From positions 1 to 64,000 of the forward strand of contig CAZTOU010000011.1 in assembly GCA_964615365.1 (NCBI GenBank): a DNA stretch of 64,000 nucleotides. The letters are read 5' to 3'. Position numbers and translations under genes: made by a program. Shown here piece after piece: positions 55,381 to 64,000 of this stretch; the stretch's first letter is position 1, and each line of letters begins with the position of its first letter. The notes beneath the pieces were generated by a model, which worked only from the letters and a program-made list of their open reading frames with translations, was not told where the DNA came from and made no database searches. The DNA is from CAVXZE01 sp964615365 (GTDB lineage: Bacteria; Myxococcota_A; UBA9160; UBA6930).

Positions 55381-55449
55381 CAGACAAAAGCGCGGGCCCC
55401 GAAGGACCCGCGCTATACTTCGCAAACCCCTGCCGGGCTTGCGTCTTTT
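55381..55449. repeat. Terminator-like dispersed repeat, copy B
   Basis: Second copy of the element at 48608-48674. The outer AGAC/GTCT and the GCGCGGG stem are conserved while the inner hairpin differs slightly (ACCCCTGCCGGG). It lies directly downstream of tRNA-Pro, where it serves as the terminator. Confidence 0.8.
55385..55412 (-). terminator. Intrinsic terminator of tRNA-Pro
   Basis: On the minus strand GCGCGGGTCC-TTCG-GGGCCCGCGC is a ten-pair stem with one mismatch and a stable UUCG loop, followed by TTTTGTCT. It lies about 42 bases after the CCA end of tRNA-Pro. Confidence 0.8.
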
Positions 55450-55453
55450 CGGA

Positions 55454-55530
<77 letters not shown>

Positions 55531-57999
55531 ATGAGGAAACGATGGGGGGAATATGCCGACTTCCTTCCCCTCTCTCAAGTTTTCCGCCTACACTGGGCCG
55601 AAGTCGTCTCGGAGGTCGAGCTGGATCTAGCCGGAGCCGCAGATCCTTCCCGGTTCGCGCTGGTCGTGTCGGTGCTCTTCGCCGCGGCCTACTTCGCGGT
55701 GGCCTGGCGGCCGGCGTGGGTGGTCCGCTTCCCCCGGGCGATCCTGCTTCTGATCGCCGGTCTCTCTCTCCTGGCGCTCGCCCCACTGGTCCGCTGGAAT
55801 CCCCCAGGGCTCAACCTTCGCATCGATCCTTCGACGGAGCCCCTGCTGCGAAGGGGAGATCCGGCCGCAGAGGTGTATCGCCAGGCGGTCCGGGACTTCG
55901 GGGACGACGAGGTCTTCGCGATCGCCATGGAGTCGAAGGACGTCTTCCGGGTGGAGACGCTGGCGACGCTCCGGCGGGTCACCGACCGGATTGCGCAGTT
56001 CCCCGAGGTCCGGAAGGTCCAGAGCCTGAGCGACGTGGTCGCCTTCCGCTACGACGCCCAGAACGACTGGGTCGAAGTGGGGAGCTTCATGGACGAGATC
56101 CCCACCGATCCGCGAGAGCTCACGGTCTACCGGCAGCGCGCCCTGGCCGATCCCCTCTACCGGAAGACCCTGATCTCGGAGGACGGCGGGACCGCCGCGA
56201 TCAACGTCACCTTCCGAAAGATGACCGACCAGCAGTTCATCGATTCGCGGATGGACGAGCGGATCCGGGCGGTTCTCGACCAGGAGACGAGTACCGAGGT
56301 CCGCTTTCACGTGGCGGGTCGCTCCCACATCAAGGTCCGCGTCTACTGGCTCATGCTGCGGGACCTTCGGGTCTTGATTCCGATGGCCCTCGGCGTGGTG
56401 GCGGCCGGCCTGTGGCTGGTCTTCGGGTGCTGGCGAGCCGTGCTCCTGCCGATGGCGGTCATCCTGATCTCCGCGCTCTGGACATTCGGCGCCATGGCCC
56501 ATCTGGAGCGGCCGCTCTCGGTGCTCACCACCCTCCTGGCTCCGATGCTGGCCGCGATCGGAAGCGCCTACGGAATCCACATGGTGTCGCGTTTCCAGGA
56601 GGAAGTGGCGCGCGCGCCCGAGCGGGCCAGCGCCGCGCTCGATTGTCTGCGACACATGCGCTTGCCCGTCCTGGTGGCCGGGTTCACCACCATGATCGGG
56701 TTCGGTGCCCTCCTGATCACGGACGTGCCGGCGGTCTTCGAGGTGGGGGCCTTCTCCGTGCTCGGTGTCGCATCCATCACCCTGCTCGTCCTCACCCTGC
56801 TGCCGGCGGCACTGGCGAAGTGGCCGCTTCGGTCCGAGCGGGAGGTTCCGGCGCGGGCGCTGAGCTCACGCATCGACGCCGGGCTCGATCGCGCCCTGGC
56901 GGCCGCGTGCCGGCTGGCGACGCGCCGGGCGACGCCGCTCCTGATCGGGTGGGCCGCCCTGGTGGTGTTCTGCGCGGCGGCGATCCCCCGCATCGTGATC
57001 GACACCGACTATCTGTCCTTCTTCGACGAGAGCACGGACCTCCGCCGCGAGTTCGAGGCGGTGAATCGCCTCCTGGCCGGTGCCGTTCCCATCTATATCT
57101 CGCTTCGCGCCGACGAGCCGGGAGCCTTCCGCGACTCGGAGGTGCTTCGCGCCGTGGAGCGCATTCAGCGGGAAGCGGATGCGATTCCCGAGGTGAGTCG
57201 AACCCTCTCGCTCGCCGATACGGTGCGGGTGATGAACCGGGTGGTGTCGCGGGACGACCCGGAGGCGGAGCGGATCCCCAAAGGTCGCGGTGCGGTGGCC
57301 GAGCTGATCTTCATGGCGCCCAAGGGAGACCTCGATCGCTACACCAACGTCAACCACAGCCGGGCCAACGTCCTGGTGCGCACCGGTGCCGTGGGCTCCG
57401 CCGCGGTGCGAGCCGTCGCGACAGAGCTCCGGACCGCGGTCTCGAAGGGCGCCCTGCCGGAGGGGATCGAGGCCTTCGTCACGGGGAACGCGATCCTCCT
57501 CTCCCGGAGCGCCGACGGCATCGCCCGCAGCCAGCCCCAGACGGTGGGTCTGGCCGCGCTTGCGATCTTCGTTCTGGTGACCGGGACCTTCCGGTCGCTC
57601 AGTCTGGGCTGGGTGGCGATGCTGCCGAATCTCGTCCCGGTGGTGATCTTCTTCGGGGCCCTCGGTCTCGGAGCCGCGCCGCTCTCCCTCCCCACCAGTC
57701 TGATCGGCAGCGTCGCCCTGGGCATCGCCGTCGACGACACGGTTCACTTCATGGTGCGGTACGGTCAAGAGCGTCGCGGCGGACTTTCGCCCGAGGAGGC
57801 GGCGATGCTCTGCGCTCGCCGCACCGGTCGCGCGATCGCCATCACTTCGTTCATGTTGATGGCCGGATTCCTGGTGGTGGGTCTCTCCAGCTTCACCACC
57901 CTGCGGCAGTTCGGCGTCCTCTCCGCCGCGACGATGGGCGTCTGCCTGCTGACCGACCTCGTCCTTCTCCCCGCTCTCCTGGTGCGTACCCGTTCCTGA
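55531..57999 (+). CDS. RND/MMPL-family exporter
   Basis: About 822 residues with two halves, each having one helix, a large periplasmic loop (about 90-275 and 490-690) and a five-helix bundle. Family marks are LRIDPSTEPLLRRGDP at the start of loop 1, LLAPMLAAIGSAYGIHMVSRFQEE in TM4, and SVALGIAVDDTVHFMVRYGQE in the second half. Related HpnN and MmpL proteins move hopanoids and other lipids to the outer membrane. A LolA-like carrier gene faces it 6 bp away. The first ATG after the tRNA is at 55531, but it directly abuts the tRNA gene; a later GTG (for example near 55666 or 55697) could be the true start. Confidence 0.88.
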   Translation: MRKRWGEYADFLPLSQVFRLHWAEVVSEVELDLAGAADPSRFALVVSVLFAAAYFAVAWRPAWVVRFPRAILLLIAGLSLLALAPLVRWNPPGLNLRIDPSTEPLLRRGDPAAEVYRQAVRDFGDDEVFAIAMESKDVFRVETLATLRRVTDRIAQFPEVRKVQSLSDVVAFRYDAQNDWVEVGSFMDEIPTDPRELTVYRQRALADPLYRKTLISEDGGTAAINVTFRKMTDQQFIDSRMDERIRAVLDQETSTEVRFHVAGRSHIKVRVYWLMLRDLRVLIPMALGVVAAGLWLVFGCWRAVLLPMAVILISALWTFGAMAHLERPLSVLTTLLAPMLAAIGSAYGIHMVSRFQEEVARAPERASAALDCLRHMRLPVLVAGFTTMIGFGALLITDVPAVFEVGAFSVLGVASITLLVLTLLPAALAKWPLRSEREVPARALSSRIDAGLDRALAAACRLATRRATPLLIGWAALVVFCAAAIPRIVIDTDYLSFFDESTDLRREFEAVNRLLAGAVPIYISLRADEPGAFRDSEVLRAVERIQREADAIPEVSRTLSLADTVRVMNRVVSRDDPEAERIPKGRGAVAELIFMAPKGDLDRYTNVNHSRANVLVRTGAVGSAAVRAVATELRTAVSKGALPEGIEAFVTGNAILLSRSADGIARSQPQTVGLAALAIFVLVTGTFRSLSLGWVAMLPNLVPVVIFFGALGLGAAPLSLPTSLIGSVALGIAVDDTVHFMVRYGQERRGGLSPEEAAMLCARRTGRAIAITSFMLMAGFLVVGLSSFTTLRQFGVLSAATMGVCLLTDLVLLPALLVRTRS

Positions 58000-58005
58000 C
58001 CCGGG

Positions 58006-58881
58006 TCAGTGGGATTCCAGGCGGCGCAGATCGAAGGCCTTTTTCGTGAGATCGGGATTGGGGTCGAGTTCCTCGACGCTGAGGGTGGTGAAGCTGTCGA
58101 GCTGCAGGTTCTTCATGGTCAGCGAGCCGGGCCAGTAGATGCCGCCGATCTTCTTGATGTCCGCGGCGGGCGCGGTGAGCTCCTTCACCAACAGGTCGCG
58201 CTCGTCCCAGTAGAGGGTGAGCAGCGGCACGCAGCTCGGCTTGTCGACGTGGACCACGAAACGCGCGTACTCCGAATCCGTGTGCTCCCTGGGGACGATC
58301 TCCACCACGTAGGTGGTGGAGCCCTGCACCACCTTGTCGGGGAGACGCCGGTAGTCGCTCTCCTCGATCTCCCGGGGCACGAGATCCTCGAAGGTGAAAT
58401 CGGTTCCGAAGACCGCCTCGCGGCGGAGATTCACCCGCCGGATGCGACGCGACGCGGCCAGGTACACGAACTGATCGCTCGACCGCAGGTGGTTGTTGAT
58501 GATCAGGTAGCCGGAGAAGCGCAGGTCGAAGGGGTCGAGGTACTTGACGAGGGTCTTGGAGAGCACTCCTTCGCCGGGCTCCCCGCTCTCGTCCCGGAAG
58601 CTGCTCCACGTCATCCGGAGCCGCGACGCCTGGGTGCTGCCACCGCGGTCTCCCGACAGCAGTGTCGAGTGCTGAACGTAGGAGTCGAACCGGTTGTCCA
58701 GGACGCACTGGTAGATGTCCCGACCGCTCCGGTCGGCGTCGGGCGGGCGCTCGTCCGCTACCGGCTCAGGCTGTGTTGGCGCGGCGTGAGCGGGCTCGGC
58801 GCCCGCGGTGGCCGGAGCGCACCACAGGCACAGGGTCAGGACGACCATCTGGACGAGGCCAAGGGGAAATTGGGCGCGCAT
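58006..58881 (-). CDS. Outer-membrane lipoprotein-sorting (LolA-like) protein
   Basis: 291 residues, signal peptide MRAQFPLGLVQMVVLTLCLWCAPATA. The domain resembles the COG2834 lipoprotein-sorting proteins that accompany MMPL exporters: YLDPFDLRFSGYLIINNH, DQFVYLAASRRIRRVN, GTDFTFEDLVPREI and ARFVVHVDKPSCVPLLTLYWD. It probably carries a hydrophobic compound between the exporter and the outer membrane. Convergent with the exporter and 43 bp after rpe, so it may belong to a different transcript than the exporter. Confidence 0.85.
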   Translation of the reverse strand: MRAQFPLGLVQMVVLTLCLWCAPATAGAEPAHAAPTQPEPVADERPPDADRSGRDIYQCVLDNRFDSYVQHSTLLSGDRGGSTQASRLRMTWSSFRDESGEPGEGVLSKTLVKYLDPFDLRFSGYLIINNHLRSSDQFVYLAASRRIRRVNLRREAVFGTDFTFEDLVPREIEESDYRRLPDKVVQGSTTYVVEIVPREHTDSEYARFVVHVDKPSCVPLLTLYWDERDLLVKELTAPAADIKKIGGIYWPGSLTMKNLQLDSFTTLSVEELDPNPDLTKKAFDLRRLESH

Positions 58882-58924
58882 TCCTTCTTCTCTCTCGACC
58901 CGGCCGGGTCGCTTCCAGTCGATC

Positions 58925-59593
58925 CTATCCGGCAGCCTCCTTGCGGAGCTCCGCGATGGTGGCTGCGTAGTTCGGCTTACGGAAGATCGCCGAGCCGGCG
59001 ACGAACGCGTTGGCGCCGGCTCGCGCCACGCGGCCGATGGTGCCGGGGCCGACGCCCCCGTCCACCTCCAGATCGATCGCCAGCTCGCGCTCGTCGATCC
59101 AGCGCCGGATCTGGGAGATCTTGGGCAGGACGCTCTCGATGAACTTCTGGCCTCCGAAGCCCGGGTTGACCGTCATCACCACCACCTGATCGACGTCTTC
59201 GAGGATGGGCTCTAGATCGGTCGCCGGGGTCGATGGGTTGAGCGCCACCGCCGCCCGCGCCCCCGCCTCGCGGATGTGCGCCACGGTGCGGTGCAGATGC
59301 GTGCAGGCCTCGACGTGGACGGCGATCCGATCCGCACCTGCGGCGGCGTACGTATCGATGAAGGCATCCGGCGACTCGATCATCAGGTGGACGTCGAGAG
59401 GCAGACTGGTCGCCGCGCGGGCGGCCTCGATCACCACGGGGCCGATGGTGAGGTTGGGCACGAAGTGGCCGTCCATCACGTCCACGTGGATCCAGTCGGC
59501 GCCGCCCTCGTCCACGGAGCGGATCTCTTCCCCGAGCCGGGCGAAGTCGGCGGAGAGGATCGAGGGCGCGATCAGATGTATCGGCGTGCTCAC
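58925..59593 (-). CDS. rpe: Ribulose-phosphate 3-epimerase
   Basis: 222 residues, full TIM barrel. IAPSILSADFARLGEEI and VDEGGADWIHVDVMDGHFVPNLTIGP hold the N-terminal metal/acid residues, DVHLMIESPD the second, MTVNPGFGGQKFIESVLPKI the phosphate loop, and LEVDGGVGPGTI the catalytic Asp near the end. It interconverts ribulose 5-phosphate and xylulose 5-phosphate. GTG at 59593 overlaps the rsmB stop by four bases (GTGA), so translation is coupled. Last gene of the priA-def-fmt-rsmB-rpe run. Confidence 0.95.
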   Translation of the reverse strand: MSTPIHLIAPSILSADFARLGEEIRSVDEGGADWIHVDVMDGHFVPNLTIGPVVIEAARAATSLPLDVHLMIESPDAFIDTYAAAGADRIAVHVEACTHLHRTVAHIREAGARAAVALNPSTPATDLEPILEDVDQVVVMTVNPGFGGQKFIESVLPKISQIRRWIDERELAIDLEVDGGVGPGTIGRVARAGANAFVAGSAIFRKPNYAATIAELRKEAAG

Positions 59594-61014
59594 GGGTTTC
59601 GCTCCAGCCGGGCGGCGAAGAAGCCGTCGGTGTCGTGAAGGTGGGGGAAGCTCCGCAGATAGCCGTCCGCGCCGATCAGGCGACGCGTCGGCTCGGGAGC
59701 CGCGTCGGCCGGCAGCAGGCGGCAATCCCGCGCCTCGGAGAGAAGCGACCCGACCACCATCTCGTTCTCCTCGGGGAGCAGCGTGCAGGTACTGTAGACG
59801 AGCACGCCGCCGGGTCTCAAGACGGCGGCTGCGTTTCGGAGGATGCCCGTCTGGATCTCCGCCAGGCGTGCGGGGTCGCCGGGGCGCACCCGCCAGCGCG
59901 CGTCGGGGTTCCTGCGAAGGGTGCCGAGGCCGGAGCAGGGTGCGTCGACCAGGATCCGGTCGAACACACCCCCACCGGCGATCCCGTCGAGCGGGCGCAT
60001 CGCGTCGTGCTCGCAGGTGGTGATGTTGCTGAGACCGAGCCTGCGGGCGTCTCGTCCCACCAGACGGAGCCGGCGGGCATTGCGATCCATTGCGACGACC
60101 TCGCCGGCGTCGCCGATCTCCTCGGCGATGGCGGTCGTCTTGGTTCCGGGAGCCGCACAGACGTCCAGGATGCGTTCTCCCGGCTTCGGCCCCAGGTAGG
60201 CGACGACGAGCTGGGATGCTTCGTCCTGGAGGGTGTAGCGACCCTCCAGGAAGGCCGGATCGCGCCCCGGGTGGCCGCGGTGCCCGAGCACGACTCCACG
60301 GGGAGCGAGCTGGCAGGGGCGGGCGTCGGGGAGGCGCGGCCCGAGCTCCTCGATCAGGGTCTCGCGGGTGCATCGACGCGGGTTCACCCGAGCCGTGAGC
60401 GGGGGCACCGAGTTCGAGGCCTTCGCCAACGCGGCCGCCTCCTCGGCGCCGAAGAGCGCGAGCCATCGCTCGGCGATCCACGGCGGGAGCGAGAGCACGG
60501 CGGTCAGGTGGGCCATCGGATCCACCTTCAGGTCCGGAAGGGGGATCTTGTCGTGGATCCGCGCCAGCCGTCGCAGCACGGCGTTCACGAGGCTCGTCGC
60601 CCTTTCCGCACCGACCGCCCGCGCGCAGCGCACCGTCTGGTCGACGGCGGAGGCGTCGGGAACGTTTCTCGTGAAGACGATCTGGTAGGCGCCGAGTCGG
60701 AGCAGGGTGGCCACCAGGGGCTCGAGGGTGTCGAAGTCGCGGTCGAGCACCCGAGACAGCAGGAAGTCGAGCCGACCGCGCCAGCGCAGGGTTCCGTAGA
60801 CGAACTCGGTGGCTAGGGCGCGATCGGCGGACGCGAGGTGGGTTCTCCGCAGCTCCGCGTGCAGCGCGAGATCCGCGTAGGCGCCGGCGCGTTCCACCCG
60901 TTCGAGCACCCGAACCGCGAGAAGGCGCGTCTGCGTCGGCGTTCCGCTCCGGCGCGGTCCGGCTTCGCTCCGCGGGCTCCCTCGGTGCCGCCGTTGTCGT
61001 TTCGCCTCGAGCAT
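59590..61014 (-). CDS. rsmB: 16S rRNA (cytosine967-C5)-methyltransferase RsmB
   Basis: 474 residues. An N-terminal NusB-like RNA-binding domain (about 25-160) is followed by the NOL1/NOP2/Sun methyltransferase domain. SAM loop DVCAAPGTKTTAIAEEIGD, the first catalytic Cys in DAPCSGLGTLRRNPDARW, and the nucleophile Cys in VYSTCTLLPEENEMVV are intact. It methylates C967 of 16S rRNA. ATG at 61014 directly abuts the fmt stop, with no spacing. Overlaps rpe by four bases. Confidence 0.95.
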   Translation of the reverse strand: MLEAKRQRRHRGSPRSEAGPRRSGTPTQTRLLAVRVLERVERAGAYADLALHAELRRTHLASADRALATEFVYGTLRWRGRLDFLLSRVLDRDFDTLEPLVATLLRLGAYQIVFTRNVPDASAVDQTVRCARAVGAERATSLVNAVLRRLARIHDKIPLPDLKVDPMAHLTAVLSLPPWIAERWLALFGAEEAAALAKASNSVPPLTARVNPRRCTRETLIEELGPRLPDARPCQLAPRGVVLGHRGHPGRDPAFLEGRYTLQDEASQLVVAYLGPKPGERILDVCAAPGTKTTAIAEEIGDAGEVVAMDRNARRLRLVGRDARRLGLSNITTCEHDAMRPLDGIAGGGVFDRILVDAPCSGLGTLRRNPDARWRVRPGDPARLAEIQTGILRNAAAVLRPGGVLVYSTCTLLPEENEMVVGSLLSEARDCRLLPADAAPEPTRRLIGADGYLRSFPHLHDTDGFFAARLERNP

Positions 61015-61992
61015 TCAGTGTGGGAGCTTAGCAGTGGGAGGTTCATTCCACAGACGCGCACCGTCGGAAATCGGACGACCGCGCTGGAGTTCCCGCACGT
61101 CGAGAGCTCGTCCTCCCGGCCGCTGCAGGATGCGCGGGACCAGCCACCCCTCTCCGGTCGCGATGCGGAGGATTCCGTCGTCGGCGACGCGCACGGTTCC
61201 CGGCGCGTCTTCACTGGATTCGGAAATCGCCTCCGCCGCCAGGATGCGCAAGGGCTGGTCGCCCTCCATGGCGAAGGCACCGGGCTTCGGCGCCATCGCG
61301 CGCACGCGCCGGGCCAGGGCGGCGGCGGCTTCGGTGAAGTCGAGGCGGGCGTCGTCGCGCTCGATCTTCGGTGCCAGTGTGGCGAGGGAATCGTCCTGGT
61401 CGGTCCAGACGATGCGATCGGCCGCGATCACGTCCACGGTCTCGACGATCAGGTCGGCGGTGAGATGGGCGAGCCGCTCCGTCAATGATCCCGTGTTCTC
61501 GTCCGGCGCGATGGTGATGGAGCGCATCGCCGCCACGGGTCCTGCGTCCATCTCGCGCTCCAGGCGCATCACCGACACGCCGGTCTCGGTATCCCCGGCG
61601 AGGATGGCGTGGGCGATGGGGGCCGCCCCGCGGAAGCGCGGGAGCAGGCTCGCGTGGCCGTTGATCAGGTACCCCAGCTTCGGAAGCTCACGGATGCGTT
61701 TCGCAACGAACTGGCCGAAGGCGACGACGACGCCGAGATCCGGCGCGAAGGCGCGCAGCTCCTCGGCGAATTCCGGCGTGTTCACGTTCTCCGGTCGAAG
61801 CAGCGGCTTCCCGGCGGCGAGGGCGACCTCCGCGACGGGAGACGGAGAGAGCCTTCTTCCGCGCCCGCGCGGGCGGTCCGGCTGGGAGACGACGGCGACC
61901 ACCGGATGGGAGCCCGCCAGCAGACGTTCGAGGGTGGGGACCGCGAACTCGGGGGTGCCATAGAAGGCGAGGTGGAGAGATCGCGAGCTCAG
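61015..61992 (-). CDS. fmt: Methionyl-tRNA formyltransferase, probable CTG start
   Basis: 325 residues. HLAFYGTPEFAVPTLERLLA begins the enzyme and the formyl-transfer core reads LINGHASLLPRFRGAAPIAHAILAGDTETG (Asn and His of the active site), then MDAGPVAAM and the C-terminal OB-like domain from about 205. No ATG, GTG or TTG occurs in frame at a plausible position. A CTG at 61992 lies just where the family begins and overlaps the def stop as CTGA, the same arrangement as ATGA/GTGA at other junctions in this window. I take it as the start with moderate trust; the protein itself is certain. Confidence 0.92.
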   Translation of the reverse strand: MSSRSLHLAFYGTPEFAVPTLERLLAGSHPVVAVVSQPDRPRGRGRRLSPSPVAEVALAAGKPLLRPENVNTPEFAEELRAFAPDLGVVVAFGQFVAKRIRELPKLGYLINGHASLLPRFRGAAPIAHAILAGDTETGVSVMRLEREMDAGPVAAMRSITIAPDENTGSLTERLAHLTADLIVETVDVIAADRIVWTDQDDSLATLAPKIERDDARLDFTEAAAALARRVRAMAPKPGAFAMEGDQPLRILAAEAISESSEDAPGTVRVADDGILRIATGEGWLVPRILQRPGGRALDVRELQRGRPISDGARLWNEPPTAKLPH

Positions 61993-62549
61993 AGGGACGT
62001 TCCGAGGCTCGAAGAACGCGGCTTGTCTTCGCCCTCTTCTTCGAGCTTCAGCGCCTTCTTCCGCCTCTTCACGTACATGCTCCGCTTCAAGCGGCTGATT
62101 CGGTCGATGAAGAGGATGCCGTCCAGGTGATCGATCTCGTGCTGGAAGCACACCGCGCGCAGGTCGTCGACCTCTTCGACCACCTCCCGGCCGTCGAGGT
62201 CCAGCCCGCGGATCCGCACCCTCTGGGCCCGCTCCACGTCGGCCTGGAAGTCGGGAACCGAAAGGCAGCCCTCGGTCCAGGTGATGGATCCCTCGCGCTC
62301 GAGGATCTCCGGGTTGACGAGCACCAGCGGATCGCGCTCGGCTCCCTCCTCGGTCCATCCGGTATCGACGACGATCAGGCGAATCGACTCCCCGACCTGG
62401 GGCGCTGCCAGGCCGATGCCGGGCTCGTCGTACATCACCTCGAGCATGTCCGCGGCCAGCGCGCGAATCGCGTCGTCGATCTTCTCGATCGGCTCGGATA
62501 CGCGCTTGAGACGGGGATCGGGAAACTGGAGGACTTCTCGGAGCGCCAT
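61989..62549 (-). CDS. def: Peptide deformylase
   Basis: 186 residues. The three metal/catalytic motifs are GIGLAAPQVG, EGCLSVPDF (Cys ligand) and QHEIDHLDG (two His and the catalytic Glu). It removes formyl from new proteins. The C-terminal tail is charged and Lys-rich (SMYVKRRKKALKLEEEGED). ATG at 62549 fits the family's N-terminus (LREVLQFPDPRL). It overlaps fmt by four bases and follows priA by 35 bp. Confidence 0.96.
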   Translation of the reverse strand: MALREVLQFPDPRLKRVSEPIEKIDDAIRALAADMLEVMYDEPGIGLAAPQVGESIRLIVVDTGWTEEGAERDPLVLVNPEILEREGSITWTEGCLSVPDFQADVERAQRVRIRGLDLDGREVVEEVDDLRAVCFQHEIDHLDGILFIDRISRLKRSMYVKRRKKALKLEEEGEDKPRSSSLGTSL

Positions 62550-62584
62550 GGCTGCCACCGAGGGTAGCAGCGTGGGGACGGGCT

Positions 62585-64000
62585 TCAAAGCATGTCGACC
62601 GGGTTGACGTCGACGCGCACGCGAATCGCGCCGGGGAGTTTCTCCCCTGCAGCCGCCACGCGGCGCCCCGTCCGCCACACCGCTTTGTGATCGCCGCCCT
62701 TGACCAGCAGCTGGAAGCGATGACGACCGCGGAGCCGCGCGATCGGCGCGGGTGCCGGCCCCAGCACCTCGCAACCATCGCCGCTCCGCGAGGCGCGCGC
62801 CAGCTGCGCCGCCGCGTCGCGGACCGCCTTCTCCTCGGTGCCGGAGACGACGACCTGCGCCAGCCGTCCGAACGGCGGGTAGCCGAGTTCGGACCGATGG
62901 GCGATCTCCTCGGCGTAGAAGCGCTCGTAGTCGTGGTCCAGGACCGGTTGGATGGCGTAGTGGCCGGGGTTGAAACTCTGCACGATCACGCGGCCGGGGC
63001 TCGCGCCTCGACCGGCGCGGCCCGCCACCTGGGTGAGCAGCTGGAACGTGCGTTCAGCAGCGCGAAAATCCGGGAAGTGCAGGCCGAGGTCGGCGTTCAC
63101 GACGCCGACCAGACGCACCCCGGGGAAGTCGTGTCCCTTGGCCACCATCTGCGTGCCGACCAGCACGTCCACCTCACCCGCGCGCAGCGCGTGCAGGATC
63201 GCCTTCCCGGTGCCGTGACTGGCGGTGTCGCGGTCCAGGCGGGCGATGCGCGCGTCCGGGAAATGGCTGCGGACCTCCTCTTCGAGTCTCTCGGTTCCGA
63301 CTCCCAGGAGGGCGGCCTCGCGCGCGCCGCAAGCGGGGCAGACCTCGGGTGGCGGCGTCTGGAAGTCGCAGTAGTGGCAGCGCAGGCGGTCGTCGCGCGA
63401 ATGGTAGGTGAGCGCGATGTCGCAGTGCTTGCAGCGCTCCACGTGGTGGCATTCGAAGCAGACGATCTGCGTCGAGAAGCCGCGTCGGTTCAGAAACAGG
63501 ATGCACTGCCCCTTCTCGGACAAGGCCTCGCGAATCCCCCGAAGCAGCAGGGCGGACAGGATCAGCTTGCGGCCCCGTGGCAGCACCGCGCGTTCGCGAG
63601 CCAGATCGACCAGCTCCACGGAGGGCAGCGGGCGGCCGCCGATCCGGTGTCGGAGCGTGAGGCGCCGCAGCCGGTTTCGCTCGGCGGCGTGTCGCGTCTC
63701 CAGCGCCGGCGTGGCCGAGCCGAGGATCAGCGGGCAGCTCGCGGCACGGGCTCGCCGGAGAGCCAGGCTGTGCGCGTGATAGCGGAACCCCTCCTCGTTC
63801 TTGTAGGCGGTGTCGTGCTCCTCGTCGATCACGATCACACCGAGGTCCTCGATGGGGGCAAAGAGCACGGAGCGGGCGCCCACCGCGATCGGCGTCTGAC
63901 CGCCACGCAGGCGTTCCCACTGGGCGAGTCGTTCGGAGGGCCGGAGTCCGCTGTGCAGCACCGCCAGTCGGTCGCCGAAGCGCGCGCGCAGGCGGCCGAG
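62585..64000 (-). CDS. priA: Primosomal protein N' (replication restart helicase PriA), 5' end outside window
   Basis: The last 472 codons of PriA; the frame is open to the window edge. Visible parts are the helicase motifs VIVIDEEHDTAYKNEE (Walker B DEEH), LILGSATPALET and LLTQVAGRAGRG, and the zinc-binding module CFECHHVERCKHC...CHYCDFQTPPPEVCPAC. PriA reloads the replisome on stalled forks. Downstream def-fmt-rsmB-rpe are closely packed, so all five are likely one transcript, a conserved bacterial arrangement. Confidence 0.95.
   Translation of the reverse strand, partial: LGRLRARFGDRLAVLHSGLRPSERLAQWERLRGGQTPIAVGARSVLFAPIEDLGVIVIDEEHDTAYKNEEGFRYHAHSLALRRARAASCPLILGSATPALETRHAAERNRLRRLTLRHRIGGRPLPSVELVDLARERAVLPRGRKLILSALLLRGIREALSEKGQCILFLNRRGFSTQIVCFECHHVERCKHCDIALTYHSRDDRLRCHYCDFQTPPPEVCPACGAREAALLGVGTERLEEEVRSHFPDARIARLDRDTASHGTGKAILHALRAGEVDVLVGTQMVAKGHDFPGVRLVGVVNADLGLHFPDFRAAERTFQLLTQVAGRAGRGASPGRVIVQSFNPGHYAIQPVLDHDYERFYAEEIAHRSELGYPPFGRLAQVVVSGTEEKAVRDAAAQLARASRSGDGCEVLGPAPAPIARLRGRHRFQLLVKGGDHKAVWRTGRRVAAAGEKLPGAIRVRVDVNPVDML

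Overview
The window is a G+C-rich chromosomal segment (roughly two thirds G+C by eye) from a Gram-negative bacterium. It encodes lipoproteins, a LolA-like carrier next to an RND/MMPL exporter, 3-deoxy-manno-octulosonate (LPS core) activation and an Alternative Complex III. That gene content, the DUF1329 protein, the stacked flavin/Fe-S oxidoreductases and a fossil C-terminal sorting signal of the CGLG...ELALL...PLL...RRR type all point to a deltaproteobacterial-type lineage (Myxococcota / Desulfobacterota / Binatota-like). This is inference; no 16S rRNA gene is present.

Layout. 1-8.9 kb: catabolic and redox genes. These are the tail of a type II DMSO-reductase-family Fe-S subunit, a zinc alcohol dehydrogenase, an MFS permease, a SufR-type Fe-S regulator with a matching operator in its own upstream region, an Lgt paralogue, two SDR proteins and a large Fe-S flavin enoate reductase. 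8.9-13.3 kb: a DUF1329 protein, a two-component system, PAC2 and Trm112 proteins. 13.6-21.3 kb: a complete actABCDEF operon (Alternative Complex III, quinol:cytochrome c oxidoreductase) with a 3 x 51-bp in-frame tandem repeat inside actB. 21.3-32.5 kb: rhomboid protease, a metallo-beta-lactamase-fold protein without metal ligands, a cyclase-family protein without its metal loop, KdsB, a ParA-like ATPase, PPi-type phosphofructokinase, enoyl-CoA hydratase, TrkA and glutamate dehydrogenase. 32.5-43.9 kb: signalling and envelope genes (GGDEF-EAL protein, SH3 protein, 5'-truncated phosphatase, tRNA-Asn, an adenylate cyclase / TPR lipoprotein / FN3 lipoprotein operon, GreA, CPBP protease, RidA, bifunctional nuclease). 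44.1-52.1 kb: DUF89 protein, MttB-family methyltransferase, a sulfur operon (persulfide dioxygenase plus two half-size YeeE/YedE proteins), a truncated LLM oxidoreductase, an OYE reductase, a deleted GST and a compositionally foreign Fe-S protein. 52.1-55.5 kb: a scarred segment with two families of direct repeats, three broken genes and an IS91-like transposase relic, ending at tRNA-Pro. 55.5-64 kb: an RND/MMPL exporter facing a LolA-like protein, then the conserved translation/replication run priA-def-fmt-rsmB-rpe.

The genes suggest a respiratory metabolism feeding quinol into Alternative Complex III, with several Fe-S/flavin enzymes, persulfide oxidation and steroid- or hydrocarbon-like substrate processing. 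I did not find a CRISPR array, phage, toxin-antitoxin pair or recognisable defence system. The most unusual signals are the repeat-bounded scar at 52.1-55 kb, several genes with apparent in-frame internal deletions of about 60-110 codons, the SufR-box-like operator, a terminator/SD-overlapping leader before the cyclase operon, and a probable CTG start of fmt coupled to def.
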